Shown here: piece after piece, positions 29,940 to 43,095 of the stretch
Layout of the letters: each line of letters starts with the position of its first letter
How positions within the stretch are numbered: the first letter of the stretch is position 1
NCBI RefSeq assembly: GCF_000764305.2
Contig: NW_025938158.1
Span: forward strand, 205,601-269,600
Direction of reading: 5' to 3'
Source: Hyalella azteca
Lineage: Eukaryota > Arthropoda > Malacostraca > Amphipoda > Hyalellidae
Length of the DNA: 64,000 bases
Made by a program: the position numbers and the translations under genes
The notes under the pieces: generated by a model
The model's database searches: none
What the model was told of the DNA's origin: nothing
What the model saw: only the letters and a program-made list of their open reading frames with translations

Positions 29940-31480
29940 TTATCAGTTATGGTGAATACTCTTTCAAATATTTTAATGTAGATTAAGATTGGTTTTTAAT
30001 TTCTTACAATGGTTATATTGGGTATTGCGAAAATGAGACGAAACTTTATCAAAACAACTGCAGATCTAGCAAAGATTTAGGTAAACTGATTCTAAAGTGT
30101 AATTTTGAAACGATTTTATATGGAGTTCACTCTTCATGCCAATTAAACACTGTTATTCTTGGTCTCATTGATCCGTCTTTAATTTAAAGACTTGTATGGT
30201 TTCAGTCTCCGTCAATTTTTCAGTGAGTCTCGAAATTTTGTTTTCAGGTCATTCAAAACTCATCCCAAAGGAGCGGTCATAAACGGAGGATGGACTCTTT
30301 AACGGACAGTAAATAAATCCGTTTACTTGCCTATCCGGATGCCTCTCACAAATCTGGCTCAAATCCGGGGATTACAAGCCGGCTTTCGAGCAACCATTCG
30401 TCATCCTAACGAAGTCAAATGGAGGAACCGGCATGCCACTCCGGTTTGCTTTTAGTCCGGCCATTTGGCGGAGCAATGTGCATAACCGCGGGCACGTTCA
30501 CGCCGTCCGCACTCACAAAAATAAGATATTCAAGTCCAAATTTCGATTCGGCATCGTACAAATATCGATGCACTTTTTGCCCTCATGTGGGTCATTCAAA
30601 CCCAGTTTGGGCAGACCAAAGGGTAAATCTGCGCTATTTTCGCTCTCTGCTGGAGCTGTGGGTGAGAAAGTGCGTCACCATTTGAACAAAATTACCCATT
30701 AATTTTTCTGGGTGTAACGTCGATCAGGACGTACCGACCTTCAGGCAACGTGACCGCTGGGAGCATTTGACTTCCGCGTGCTTTTTAAAGGAAGATTTCC
30801 TGTTAATAATTCGTACCAGGAACTGAAGAAACACGGGAAAAATAAATATATATTGCGGTGGAATTCTGGAAACTTTTTTCAAACAAAATGTGATTTTAAA
30901 TTTTTAAATATGCACATTGTTTTGATGATATTGCGATGCGGCTTTATTTTTCTGGAAGTCCAGGACTTTTAGGCGAAAATTAAGCGAGTAATTATTCCAA
31001 ATTGGCTGTGAAGGAGGGAAAAGGTGAAAATTTTAGTCATAGTTTTCACAATATCATTTGCTCCTGAAGATTCACATGACTTGTAAAATAAGGAATAGAT
31101 TTTTTAGCATAGTTAGCGCGGTCTTTCAAAGATGCTATCACTATGTTCTATTTTTATTTCCATAAACGAACCATGTATGGAAAATTGAACATCTGGCAGA
31201 TTTGCATTACTGGTATTTCAGGCAAATTCTGAGAAGTTTTGTTGTCATAATGATCCAGCGACAACAACATCATCTGTACCATCACTCCATTCGAAAATTT
31301 AATCTTTTTAGCTTAATAGATACAGCTATAAGAAAATCAATCGGGTTCTGGACACAGAAACTTTGTAGCTTTATAATTATATGATATATAATTGCAATAA
31401 CAATCATTCATAATATTGATATTTACAAGCATACTAATTATGATAATAAAATAATAATAATCATTATCATATTTTATAGT
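29940..31480. other. Non-coding stretch
   Basis: 30,300-30,720 is more GC-rich, has several CCGG sites, and may be an unrecognised mobile element. The frames there have no motif. Nothing else is supported. (ATA)n-type sequence lies at 31,440-31,465. Confidence 0.3.
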
Positions 31481-31498
31481 CATTCGCTAGATCCCATT

Positions 31499-31915
31499 AG
31501 GAATATTAATGAGAAATTTCTAGGACTCAAATTTAGAAAAATTTCTATCTACGATATCTTGAGGCCAGGCGCCAAGCGAAATTGTTGGGGAGCTGGTGAA
31601 CAGTGGGGTCATATTGTTCCAATACAGTGGTGCACTTTCTTACCCATAGCACAAGCAGAGATCGTTTATATCAAAGATACGTCGGTTCAAATTGAGTCAG
31701 GAGCGCTATTTGGACAAAGTCTCACTAATTCTTCTTAGTGTACGTATCCGTGCTCATTATCGGTCATGTCAGACTTGTAAATGCTGGCGGTTGGGTGAAG
31801 GAAACCTACAAGTATCATTTGGTTTCCGATCGAATTCTTCCAATTTTATTTACCACGTGTAAGAATTGCATTAATAACGGAAACTTCATCTGTTGGGTGA
31901 GTTTTCATATCTTTT
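31499..31915 (+). pseudogene. Coding-like tract in two frames, unrecognised
   Basis: 31,499-31,738 is open for 79 codons without needing an ATG, and includes SIYDILRPGAKRNCWGAG, QWGHIVPIQWCTFLPIAQAE and TSVQIESGALFGQS before TAG. The next frame takes over directly: YVSVLIIGHVRLVNAGGWVK, KYHLVSDRILPIL and FTTCKNCINNGNFICW, followed by GTGAGT (31,913). The residue composition (many G, W, C, V, I) is more protein-like than the AT-rich flanks. The second part is also preceded by TTCTTCTTAG, a good acceptor, so it could be a separate exon of about 175 nt. I do not recognise the family. It may be an exon pair, a frameshifted pseudogene or a transposon fragment. Confidence 0.33.
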
Positions 31916-31999
31916 TTCTTTCTATTTGGAAAAATTTTAACCCCGTTACTAAATGTTGTGCTCATACATCAGTGAAATATTTACTTCTTTCACTACAAG

Positions 32000-34200
32000 T
32001 TTCTATTATTATTATTATTATACTACGAATATTATCTTGGCGTCTGGTTGAAACGAACTTCGAGGCACCTTACGCATAAGTTTAATAGCAAGCGGAAAAT
32101 AAATAGATACGAGAAAAGATGAGAACAGGTAAAAAATAAAAAAGCACTTGATTCATAGGCTTCATGAAATAGTTTCGGCTTTAGGAGTCGACGAAACACC
32201 TGTAACGAAGGAGCCGATGTTACGGATGCCGGCGGACTGTTCCAGGTTCTGGCGTCAGCGACCGCGGGAACGCTCATTGGCCGACGGTAGTATAAGAGGT
32301 GTAGATGGTACGACCAGGTCCGTTGTGGAGATAATGAACGCAGTCGACTTTTAAAAGGCATATCCGACACGCGCTGCAGACATTCCGTGAGAAAAGGAGG
32401 CGCCAGACCGTGAAGGCATCGAAACGTCAGAACAGCGACCTTGAACTGCGTGCGCTGCTGCATGCGCAGCCAGTGAACATCGCGCAATATCGGCGTCACG
32501 TGTTCGAATTTTCGCTTCACTAGGAATTACAGCAGCAGCAGAGTTCATTATGAATTACAGTTTATTTAGTTCCGCGGTCGGAAGTCTATAGAGTATGGCA
32601 TTACGCCATTACCATAGCCCGATCTGGGCAGAACGAGCGCCACCACGAGGGCCTCAAGGACCGGCATCGAGAAACAGCGGTTGACGCGACGTATCCGTCG
32701 CAGAGCGCCAAAACAAGCGGTGTTGACTTTGACAATGCGATTTTTGATAGAAAGCTCCGAGTCCAGAAGAATGCCTAGATTGTGAACCGAAGACGCAGGC
32801 ATGACGAACTCGTTCTCACGCGAACAGAGTTGAACGTAAGCTGATGCTGGTGTCGAGCAGTCGCAAACCAAATAATGTCGGTTTTTGATGCATTAAGCTG
32901 GAGCCGGTTGGAGCGCATCCAGTCTGAGACGGTGTCCATGAAGACAGACATCCTGTCCAGCAGCTGCAGCGTCAGCCGATGCACAATAGCCATAATTTTT
33001 GGGGTCGTCTTCGAGCACATGCGGATTCGAACTGTGTGAGTCAATTATGTGCAATACGCCGACACAGGATGAGGATCGGGGTGAGAACTGATCCCGGTGG
33101 TACGCTGCAAGTGACCAACGATGGCGTAGAAAAAGAGTTTCTGCATCGAACGCCTTGAAATATATTGCTGAGATAGGGCTCGAACCACTGCAGCACTGTG
33201 TCGCCCAGGCCGAATGATACGTCAAGTCGACGCAACAAAGTGGCGCGGTCGACCGTGTCAAACGCGGCCGACAGGTCGAGTAAAGCCAGTGCCGCAATGT
33301 CGCCGCGGTCTACTGCTCGCATAATGTCTGAAAGCACCTTCAGCACAGCGGTTTCCGTCGAGTGGAGATGACGGTATGCAGACTGGAAGTAAAGCATGAG
33401 ACCGGACTGATGAAGATGGTTGTTCAGGTTTTGGGCCACAACGCGTTCCTGGAGTTTCGACCAAATCGACAGGTTGAAGATGGATCGATATGATTTGGGA
33501 TCAGAAGCGTCATGGTATGTTTTTTTTCTGTATAGAGGCGTAATGTAAGCTGATTTTATGTTTATCGGAACAACACCGTCAGTGAGGCAGTGATTGAAAA
33601 GTTCTACCAGAAAGGTGCCAGGGTTACGACATTCCCCTTAAGGAACTACGTCGGCTGCGGATCGCTGGCACACTGCTTGTTAGGCAGCGCGCCACTGCAG
33701 CGATGCCATCGTCCTTGTGACGCAAGTGAATTCTTGGAACACGCTCGCACAGCCTATCGGTTTACGACGCTCGCACAGCCTAAATTTTGTTTTCAAAAAC
33801 CGCATGGAATTCCTTCAAGCTTACGTCACCATAAGCATCTATATGACCTCTTCCGATGAGTTTATCCAGCGTATATATCCTCTAGCACATTGCAGCTCTA
33901 ATGTGGTAGGTCAGACGCCAACGTCACGTATGGTAAGGTCAATAAGGTGTACGCCCCTTCAGGCGACGGTAGCTTCTGGACCATTATTCGTCGCCAGGGT
34001 GTCGGGTTGCATGCGGGGCAGGACGCGCTGGACTACCTGTAGTCCTTCAGAGCGAAGATGCGCGATACAAACCGGTTCAGTGTCGCACCACCAGGACTTG
34101 GTCAGGAAGACGACATCTAGTGAGCGCGGGCGACAGACGAAGAAACTCGTCAACCTTGTTATTCAGCGAACGGATGTTGAGGCAGCCGAACAATAACCGG
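32000..34200 (-). pseudogene. LINE copy 1 (endonuclease remnant to 3' end)
   Basis: Reading leftwards, the start of an endonuclease (GCLNIRSLNNKVDEF, about 34,195-34,150) is followed by a broken linker. The reverse transcriptase block is at 33,440-33,040 (SAYRHLHSTETAVLKVLSDI, LLDLSAAFDTVDRATLLRRL, VTCSVPPGSVLTPI), and the catalytic region is worn (LEDDPK where FADDTQ is expected, about 33,010). Then come SDWMRSNRLQLNASKTDIIW (about 32,930-32,860) and VHNLGILLDSELSI. The C-terminal part is EHVTPILRDVHWLRMQQRTQ, FRCLHGLAPPFL, then ARTWNSPPASVTSAPSLQVF (32,510-32,180). It ends CCAGACGCC followed by a TAA/TAT microsatellite tail at about 32,005-32,040. The motif set is that of the CR1/L2/Jockey side of LINEs. 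Frameshifts make it inactive. Plus-strand frames are antisense. Confidence 0.88.
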
Positions 34201-34209
34201 CAACATGGC

Positions 34210-35380
34210 TGCACACAGTGGCCATCAACACGAACGATAGTAGCAGGTTTTGAGGCCTACGGGTTGATACGGTGATGACAAAATGGACAGAGATGACAAA
34301 ATTTGTCGGTTCGTTACTTACATAGCATTATTATGATCTCATATGTGCATTATGATATGAATTACATGAAATTCATTTTATTCAATCATGAATTTGAGAG
34401 TAACGTTTGAAAAATGAACAGAATTGTCGATTCGATTCTGCTTCTAGATATTTCTAATCAAGATGAAATTATTTTAATTTGTATTTGGGAATTTCTCTGA
34501 ATCGTAAAGATTATATTCTATTTTGCGTGCAATCACACAACTGTCAATTGGGGTTTTAATAGTTATCAAACTTTAAATGAACACTTGTTAAATTACTTTT
34601 CGTTTTTACTTTTTTCGTGCTCACTGCCTCATTGATGACGAACATCATGAATAATATATTTAGGACTTCTTCAGTACATGAAACTCTAACTTTTTTATTC
34701 TAAAGTCAGTTCAAAACCGAAGAGCTGTCAACTCTTACTTGGTCAACACAACAATTTTCCCGCACATTTCTGTTGCCGGAAGGGAGCTCTGCTGGAGTCT
34801 TTAGAGGGCAGTTAGCGAGCCGTTGTGTTCACGCTGGATTACCTCCAATTACTGAAGAACAGCACTAGACCACCAGACGTAACATGGCACACGCTACAGA
34901 CGTTAGCTTGCGTCAAACACCACACCATAACTTCGGCTAATATTCCAATAGAATAGAGCGACAACTGCTGCACTCAACAGAGGCGCTCGCTTCAGAGCCC
35001 TTAGGAACTTGTTGGGTAAATATATGAGGTAGGCTATTGCTGGACTTTCCGAAAATGTATGCAAGTAACGTTTTAATATTGTAAAGCGTATTCAGTAGTA
35101 ACATTTGATATTATGTACTGAAATAAATAGAAAGTCTTGAACTCTCAATGCATTTCCAAGATTGATTCATATCCTCGTAAAAATAACAATCGAAAATCGG
35201 AGCCCACAGTATTTTCAAAAATAGACAGAATTAATGGATTATACTTTGTATCAAAATGACGAGAAATTATAAAATTAGAATTGAATTGTAAGTTGCTAAT
35301 TGTTACTGATAGGCAGTATCTTCGGATGTGAGTATAAATGTGCACAAGCGAGGGAACAAATTGTATTTCCGGCGACGCTT
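34210..35380. other. Non-coding stretch
   Basis: AT-rich, with a GC-richer patch at 34,720-34,990. No gene or element supported. Confidence 0.3.
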
Positions 35381-35500
35381 AATTCAGGTCTTCCCTAGCT
35401 GCCTGGACAATTGATTGCATGGCCATTGGTGCCATACTAAAGAACAGGCTCGACTATAGCATTCCAACAGGCGCTGGAATTTAAGGAATCCCCGCTCGGA

Positions 35501-35686
35501 ATGTCCGCCTTGAGTTGTGACTTCATATTCCGGGAGTGTGTTCACGCCCAGAAGTCGGCTACGCTTCCCGTAGTATTAGATACCCGAAGGAAAGTTTGGT
35601 GTTATTTGTGGCCAACAAAATTTTATTCAAGCTACAACTGGCCGCCCATTTTCTACTATAAACCGAACGGAGTCTACAAAAGATAA
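35501..35686 (+). other. Short coding-like frame, unrecognised
   Basis: The end of the frame (RRKVWCYLWPTKFYSSYNWP, then FYYKPNGVYKR-stop) is aromatic-rich and more protein-like than the AT-rich flanks. No motif, splice context or neighbour supports a function; it may be chance or a degenerate exon. Confidence 0.18.
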
Positions 35687-35957
35687 AGCTTGATACAATA
35701 TTTGCTTAGATCAGGGACGTAAAATTATGGAAAGAGTAAATGCAATTTTGATGAGTGTTATAATTAATTAATAAAATCAAACTAACATACCAATGCTTTA
35801 AGAATCCACATAGCAAAGAAAAAGGTGCAAGATAAAATAAAAACGGCCACCGTTGATTGCGATCGAAGTTTGAGGTCTTTTCACGAGATATTCGCTTCTG
35901 GCTTCGGGAAGAAAACGTTGCCTGAGAAAATTTTGCTGAAAAAGACCTGGAATATGA

Positions 35958-36152
35958 ATGTCAACATTTGAAGATGAGCTTTTTGAAGAAAAGCTGAAAT
36001 TGAACCGCTTGAGCTCTCAGATGGAGAGGTTAAGGCGGACAATTGTGCGTTTTTGTATAGTAAATTACCTCTACCAAGCTATCATTCTGGCACAAACGAA
36101 GCCAGCTGTTGATTTTCCAGTGCAAACGGATCCTGAAATTATCATAGGTTAG
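35958..36152 (+). other. Short frame with a predicted helical start, unrecognised
   Basis: MSTFEDELFEEKLKLNRLSS followed by QMERLRRTIVRF has heptad-like spacing of L/I/M and alternating charges, as in coiled coils. A stop lies just before the ATG. The frame ends in AT-rich sequence. It could be an exon or chance. Confidence 0.18.
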
Positions 36153-36159
36153 CCATTGG

Positions 36160-38900
36160 AGTCTAAATTGGAATTTAAATGAGCTAATCTGCATGGAGTT
36201 ATCTAGGTAATGCCGTTTGTTGCTGGGATTGAGTCGTATTCACGACTCTCTTGACGAGAAAGCGCTGAAAGTATAACTCTTAAAAATGCTTGCATGGAGG
36301 TCATAAAAGTCTATATATATAACGCAATATATTTTGTGACATTTTTTAATGAGAGCGGACTTGCAACGCAAGAAACACGTGCCCCCAATGCTTTGATAAT
36401 AAATCCTTTGCAGAGAATTTTGATAATAGGAAAAATCTATACACACATGATCCGCATTTTTATTCTGTTAGTGAATAGCGTGCTTTAATCGAAACTATAT
36501 ATAAACATAAGAAGTTTCTGAATTTATAAATACTTAAACTAATATCACTGAAATTTGTAATTTTAATGTATTTATTTCAACATTAGAGTTATTCAATTTA
36601 TAATCGCTCATTCATTTCCTGTCTGCTAATGAGGTCGGGCGACCGACCATTGCCAAGTCATATTATACGTATATACGGACTTCAGGTCATGCAGTGACGG
36701 CGGTTCTCTTAAAGCAGCTTCGTTATACCGGCAACAAATGAAAAAGAAATGCAAATATTTGGCCATTACAGACAGCATTGGTGCCGAGGTATCTGTATTA
36801 GCGAGGCATAATACCAGTTGTAAGAAAGAAATACTTGCTGTGATTATCTAAGATTGCTGAATAAAATTAGCGAGTAAAAGATCGAAGATTGTTGGGTTGT
36901 TGCTTTTCCCAAGCGCCTTTAGCCGCGCCAAAGCATTCAGAACGGTAAGATGGAATAAATACACGGAAATAATTTTTTTTACATGAGAGTATAAAATTAA
37001 ACTCTGATTGATGAATGAATGAAAATTTTCCGCGCTTGATGATTATTGCGTTATGTTTTTAATAAATTTATTGATCGACAATTAAGGTTTCCTATCATGT
37101 TCAAAGATTTTCATTGTCCCACACATTTAAAAAAAAAGTATTCTACATAAATTTAATTCGGAAAATTAAAATAAAAGAATACGCATAAAAATGCGGATAC
37201 TATCAGCCTTTTTTACTTTGAAATTTCGCTTCTCGAGTTTCAACTTCACGAAGTTAATGCCTGAATCGGAAGCGTGTAGGCGAAGTCAATGCGGAAAAAT
37301 TGAGTGACGCTCTGCGCCTGTTAAATGCGCCTCCGCCAAGATGTCTGAGAGACGAGCGTCTTAACTTTTCCAATAGTGCCAAGCAAAACTTCCTGAGGAT
37401 GCAAAAGCGGAAAATATGCAGTAAGTAGTTCGTGTTGAGGCACTTTACACCAAACATGTCTCGTGCCAGCGAATCATGTCTCGAACTAGCGGGAGAATCT
37501 GAATAATTAAGAGTGCGTTTAATAAAGATCAGGTTCAACTTGATTCAAAGATCGATTTTCATTTATTAAATGTCGTTCCAAGTGAGAACGAAGACTTGGG
37601 CTTAATTTGAACGTCATTTATTTCAGTCAACTTTCATTCTCGTTTAACTAGTTTTTAACCATAAGGTTTTTCATCATGATGAACGATTAAAACTGTTATG
37701 TAATTTTTTCTGAAATGACTTAATAGGGAGAATCAAAGAAATTGCTCTCAAATTCTCATGCTCCTAAGGCATTTGAGCTTGCCTGACTTAGGAAATTGGA
37801 TCAAGTTTGTATGAGCATCAAGAATTCCATTATCAATCAGAACTCTGGCGCAGGGAGTCGAAATCCTATCGTCATCGCTCCGGAATGAGACTTATTGAAC
37901 TGCTTACCCAGGAAGCGGGTTGGCGAGTCCAAGTCGAGATTTCGCGGGGATAGGATTTGCGCCCTGAAATGAGGCCTGCAAAATGGACTGGGTGGCCTTA
38001 GGGCTGCAAGGCACGATCACCTCAAGCTGCTTGCAAACTTGAAGGCTTGGTAGACGATGTATTTTCCTGGGAGAGATTGAGAATTTTGCTTTAGCTTTGC
38101 TTGAAAAGTTGATATTTGATATGAAAAACAAGATTTGTTTCCGTCTCGAAAATTAGTGATTTCAGTAATTGTAGGTACAACTTTTATTTAACCAAATGAT
38201 ATTGAGAAGAGTACACCATATCCAAGGTGTGCCTATAAAACAGTGCGAAAATAATAAAAATTGTATATAATAATATCAATAAAAAACAGTTAATATTTCC
38301 TGAAGATTTGAATGAAAACTTTGCTTAAAAAGGAATACGTCTATATAATAAGTGTTTTTTATTTAAATTGAATGATGAAATGTAATAAATGAACCATATT
38401 GTTCTGGAGATCTCAGTCTGACTTGGTCAGAGTTTGTTTTACGAATATTGATAGCGAGAATTTCCTCGAAATCTGACAAATGCCAGAAAATAAATTTCAC
38501 AACAAGAAATTATTCCTTCATTATTCGTATGTGTTCTTTATTGCTTATTTAAGATGCAGAATTTGAACTCAAACTTATTGCCTTTGAAATAAGAAGATTC
38601 AAGTGAAACTTTTTACACTTTATTGGCATCCATGACTAAACTATTTGAAACGTGCTATTTTCGAGAAGTGATTACTGCAAAAAAGTGAATGGCTGTAACG
38701 CTTTCAAAACGAATAACTTTCTTAGATCGAACGTGAAACGCTTGCTTAGCCAATTTTAGCGGTTAAAATATAAATGGCAACTGCCATGCTTGTCTGAAAT
38801 GAACTCCTATTGATGATGACTGCCACGACACTCTACTCGATGTAGTTGTGAATGCCGTGTTCAGTGCACAACATTCTCGATGCATGTGTATAAATATGCA
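36160..38900. other. Non-coding stretch
   Basis: AT-rich throughout. Frames at 37,254-37,538 and 37,904-38,131 (both -) have no recognised motif. No repeat array or mobile element stands out. Confidence 0.3.
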
Positions 38901-38904
38901 TGCA

Positions 38905-39785
38905 GTTCAGTGCATGACATATTCGGTGCAGGATATATTATACGGTGTAAGATGTATTCATGTTCAGTGATATATATTCAGTGACATGATATGTTCGGTG
39001 CGTGATATGTTCGGTGCATGACATGTTCAGTGCATATGTTCAGTGCAGGACATGTTAAGTGCATGATATGTTCAGTGATATATATTCAGTGACATGATAT
39101 GTTCGGTGCATGACATGTTCGGTGCATGACATGTTCAGTGCATGACATGTTCGGTGCATGACATGTTCAGTGCAGGGCATGTTCGGTGCATGACATGTTC
39201 GGTGCATGACATGTTCGGTGCATGACATGTTCGGTGCATGACATGTTCGGTGCATGACATGTTCGGTGCGTGACATGTTCGGTGCAAGACATGTTCGGTG
39301 CATGACATGTTCGGTGCAAGACATGTTCGTTGCATGGCATGTTCAGTGCATGACATGTTCGGTGCATGACATGTTCGGTGCATGACATGTTTGTTACATG
39401 ACATGTTCGTTGCACGACATGTTCGTTGCACGACATGTTCAGTGCAAGACATGTTCGTTGCATGACATATTCGGTATAGGACATGTTCAATGCAAGACAT
39501 CTTCGATGCAAGACATCTTCGATGTAAGACATGTTCAGTGCATGACCTGTTCAGTGCATGACATGTTCAGTGCATGACATGTTCAGTGCAAGACATGTTC
39601 AGTGCAAGACATGTTCAGTGCAAGACATGTTCAGTGCATGACATGTTCAGTGCATGACATGTTTAGTGCATGACATGTTCAGTGCATGACATGTTCAGTG
39701 CATGACATGTTCGGTGCAAGGCATGATCGCTGCCAGATATGTTCGGAGCTAGACATGTTCGGTGCAAGACATGTTCAGTGCATGA
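38905..39785. repeat. 16-bp minisatellite (TGACATGTTCGGTGCA), about 50 copies
   Basis: Copies vary between CGG and CAG in the middle and between GCATGAC and GCAAGAC at the join. They are grouped in blocks (CGG-rich 39,080-39,390, CAG-rich 39,530-39,710). A longer phrase, GTTCAGTGATATATATTCAG, occurs at about 38,963 and 39,069, showing a block duplication of about 106 bp. Three unit lengths make 48 bp, so the minus strand has open frames in several registers; I reject these as genes. Confidence 0.92.
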
Positions 39786-39789
39786 AATC

Positions 39790-42700
39790 CTCATGAATTA
39801 CAAGTTCACTGCTTGACATTATAGGTGGTTGACATGTTACTTGCACTACGTGGCCAGGACATAAAATGTTTATTGAAATGCTCAGTTCAGGTCAGCATAC
39901 TCTCATTATACGATATTCTACTTAGGAACATCAGAAAGATATGATTTTTTATGTAGAAACTATAGTTAATATTCCTAAAAATATTTGTAGAATTTATATG
40001 TTTGCAACAACGAATAGCTGAAAATTACCCAGCTAGCTATTATGGCTCATAAGACCGATTTTTTATGGTGGGAAAAAATTATGAATTAATTTAATTGAAT
40101 TACTAGAGGAGTTTGAGAGAACAGGAATATAGGTGGTATTTGGGTTCTGGGTTTTTGCTTAGTTTCCGTTCAGGAACTGCGAAAATTGAGGAAAAATCTT
40201 TGTTCAAAACATACAAGATTAAAATCTGATTTATGTGGAGAACATAATATGGTTCATGACTGGCGAGAATTTAATTCATGGCTAAATAGAGATATTAAGT
40301 ATTTAATTAAGTACATCTTTCCTTCCTCATGATGTTCAGGTACAAGAACTTGAAATTTAATTCAATATAATCGCAAATTGAATCATTCCGTGCAATTTTC
40401 TGGGCAACCCGATCCATCGCCTCACAAAATTTCGCGAGTTTATTGGATCGTTTTATTCCATTCACTTGGCGGAGGCCACAACGATATTGAACTTTTATTT
40501 TGAAGGTGTAGAATTGTCACTAGAGTGCCCAAAAATTTTTTTAAGAAAATCGGACTGGTAGAATTGCCATCGTCAAGCGGTAACGAAAATCGATCCATAA
40601 AAATCAAAGTGAAGTAATGAAGTGCAAAGAAATGTACAGAAACTGCATTTTAGTTCTAACTACAGAATTGAAGCCTTGATCAAATATTCTGCCGTGAAAT
40701 TCACATCAAATTGAATCACAGCTGAGAGCTTTTTCGCTCAACTAAAAAGCGAGCCAGAACTGAATAAAAGCTATAAAGCAGCCGAATGCAGAAGAGAGCA
40801 CTCGCGCATAAAATTAGGTCGTAAATGATCACTTTCATCATAATTTGCTTCGATACTTGTGACGGCAACACGAATATATTCGTGAGGTCGCAATAATTGT
40901 TATTAATCGAATAATCAAAATTCAATTATCCTTTTGTCACTAACGAAAAAAATACACACAAAATGCAATGAAAAAATAGTCAATCTCAAAATAATTATTT
41001 AATTTATAAGTCAGTATTACGCGACCAACCAACACTGGATAAAGTATTTCACAATCGAGTGAAGAAATCATTAGTTTTTTTTAGTTTGGACCCGTATAAT
41101 TTGCTCAATAATACATGCCACCTTTAACAATTTACTAGATTTTGCCTACATTAATTAAAGTGGTACTCCTTAGATGACTTTAACTACAGAAAATTAAGAA
41201 CGATTTTTGGTATAAACGCTGCGTTAAAATTAAATGGATCGCTGAGTTTTTACCTATTCACAATTCGGCCGTGAAGGCTCTGCCATTTTTCGCACACTTA
41301 ATCTAAATACTTACAGAAATCACATAAGTTTTACACGGTTATTTTATAATGGAATGAATTTACTGAAGATTGACCATGTCTTCGTTGATCAAAAATATGC
41401 GCACCATCGATGCTTTCTTGTCTCAAAAAGTCACGTATTCGATGTTCGGCTTTGCAGGAATTTGCAATCCTTGACAGGCAACAAAATCAGATGCCACATG
41501 GAGGTGCAAAATTATTGGATCTTGCATACGAATTTTACTCGTCCCAATATCCAATAATATTGCGTAATTAATAATACAACTATTGTAACAATATTCTCAA
41601 TCAAGTGAAGTGTACTTAATTATTATGTGAAGTGTACTCGTTATTTTTGTACTTACCTTTGTAAAATACTATCTTAACGTAACGAAAATAATGTAGGGCA
41701 AAACACACCAGTGTGACAATTTAAACGAAATCTTTTTTCTTTTTTTGTTAATCCATTAATTTTATTTTAGGGATCTTCAAGACGTGGAATGCTTGCGCGT
41801 TTGTTTACCACTATACCAAGAGAGAGAATTTAGGTGTAATGTCTCCTTTATCCAAAATCATGCGTTACTTTAAAAATTCTTCCTAAGGTGCAATAAACAC
41901 GTGCATTTGTTAGAAAGTTCCGTGTAAATGCTTTAATCGCTTGCTATGTCTTTTGAAGAATTCGAGAGAGTGCATTACTATCAAAAACATGTTTAATAAT
42001 AAAATGCTAGCAAAAGGTTTTTCGAACACACGTGTATATGCGAGCACTTATTTCAAAAACACGATGTGTAGTTTCGGATAATTTAATGTCCACTATGACT
42101 AACAAGAATTTTAATTTTGGATATTAGACTTCTTTAGAACGATGATATGCTAACATTGGAGCAGGTTTGTATAATAAAGTTTTTCTCGTCATTATTTTGA
42201 TTGACTTAATAAAAAAGATAAAATTAACAACTACATTGTTTTTTAGCAAATATTTGTAGGAAAAGAGTAATAAAATAACATGGGATATTTCACCTATGGC
42301 GAAATTCCTTCCACCAAATATTAAAATAAATTAATAAAATGCTTTCACTTTTAAAATAAAGATCAAAATTATTATACACAGTTATCGAAAACGAGATAAA
42401 AATATTGAAGCTTAATTGTCAATGTGTAATTAATGCAGCAATTTGCAAAAAATGAGAGTTATACGTACCATGACAACTATTTGCTAACTGCGGCTATTCA
42501 ATCAATGCGGAATTTTGTGCCTGGTCGTCTGGGGTAAAGTTCTTGCTAATTACCCGAGTTTTGTGATGGGGCACATCGATTGGTATCGCACGCCTGCCCC
42601 TGGGGTATGTCGGACCGAGCGAATGAAGCAAGGGAGAGGGATTTAGAAGCATTATCGAAGAATATTGAAGCGTTGAAAGTAATATTAAGCATTCAAGTAT

Positions 42701-43090
42701 TTGTTCTTCGCCTGATGAGTCGTAATAAACAATTACTGTCTGTGTTTATAAAAATTTACTTGAAAATTTGTTAGGACTAAGATTTTCAACACAATGTGTA
42801 AGAAAGTAATAGCTCAAAAGTGCAGAATCTGTAAAAGAATGTGGTAAAAGTGCAGAAGAATGTGGTTAACAGGTTCAGAAGGGACTAATTTGAAAATTTC
42901 CAGAAATAATCGGTGCAAGATTTCAAAGTAACCCTCGATCATCCATAATCACGCTCTCAAGATTTACAAATTTTTTATCCAATTAATGACGAATTGTACC
43001 ATTGGTTCATGTCAGGAAGTAAGTTCTTTTTCAAGAAATGTAACAAACTATATTGTTCGTTTAATAACTCCATATCGAGTCGTTCGTCTA
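39790..43090. other. Non-coding stretch
   Basis: AT-rich. Short frames (40,716-40,925; 41,354-41,557; 42,580-42,774) show no recognised motif. No mobile element recognised. Confidence 0.3.
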
Positions 43091-43095
43091 CGAAG

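Noticed and set aside
33590..34196. Plus-strand frames of 89 and 159 codons
   Set aside because: They are antisense to the decayed LINE copy 1; the minus strand explains the sequence.
39055..39532. Three overlapping minus-strand frames of about 90-121 codons (MSCTEHVMHRTC type)
   Set aside because: All three registers are open because the 16-bp unit has no stop when read in any phase; this is a property of the repeat.
38905..39785. CRISPR-like regular repeats (16-bp steps)
   Set aside because: No unique spacers lie between units; the arrays are head-to-tail minisatellites in a eukaryotic window. The same holds for the arrays at 51.6, 57.2 and 59.7 kb.
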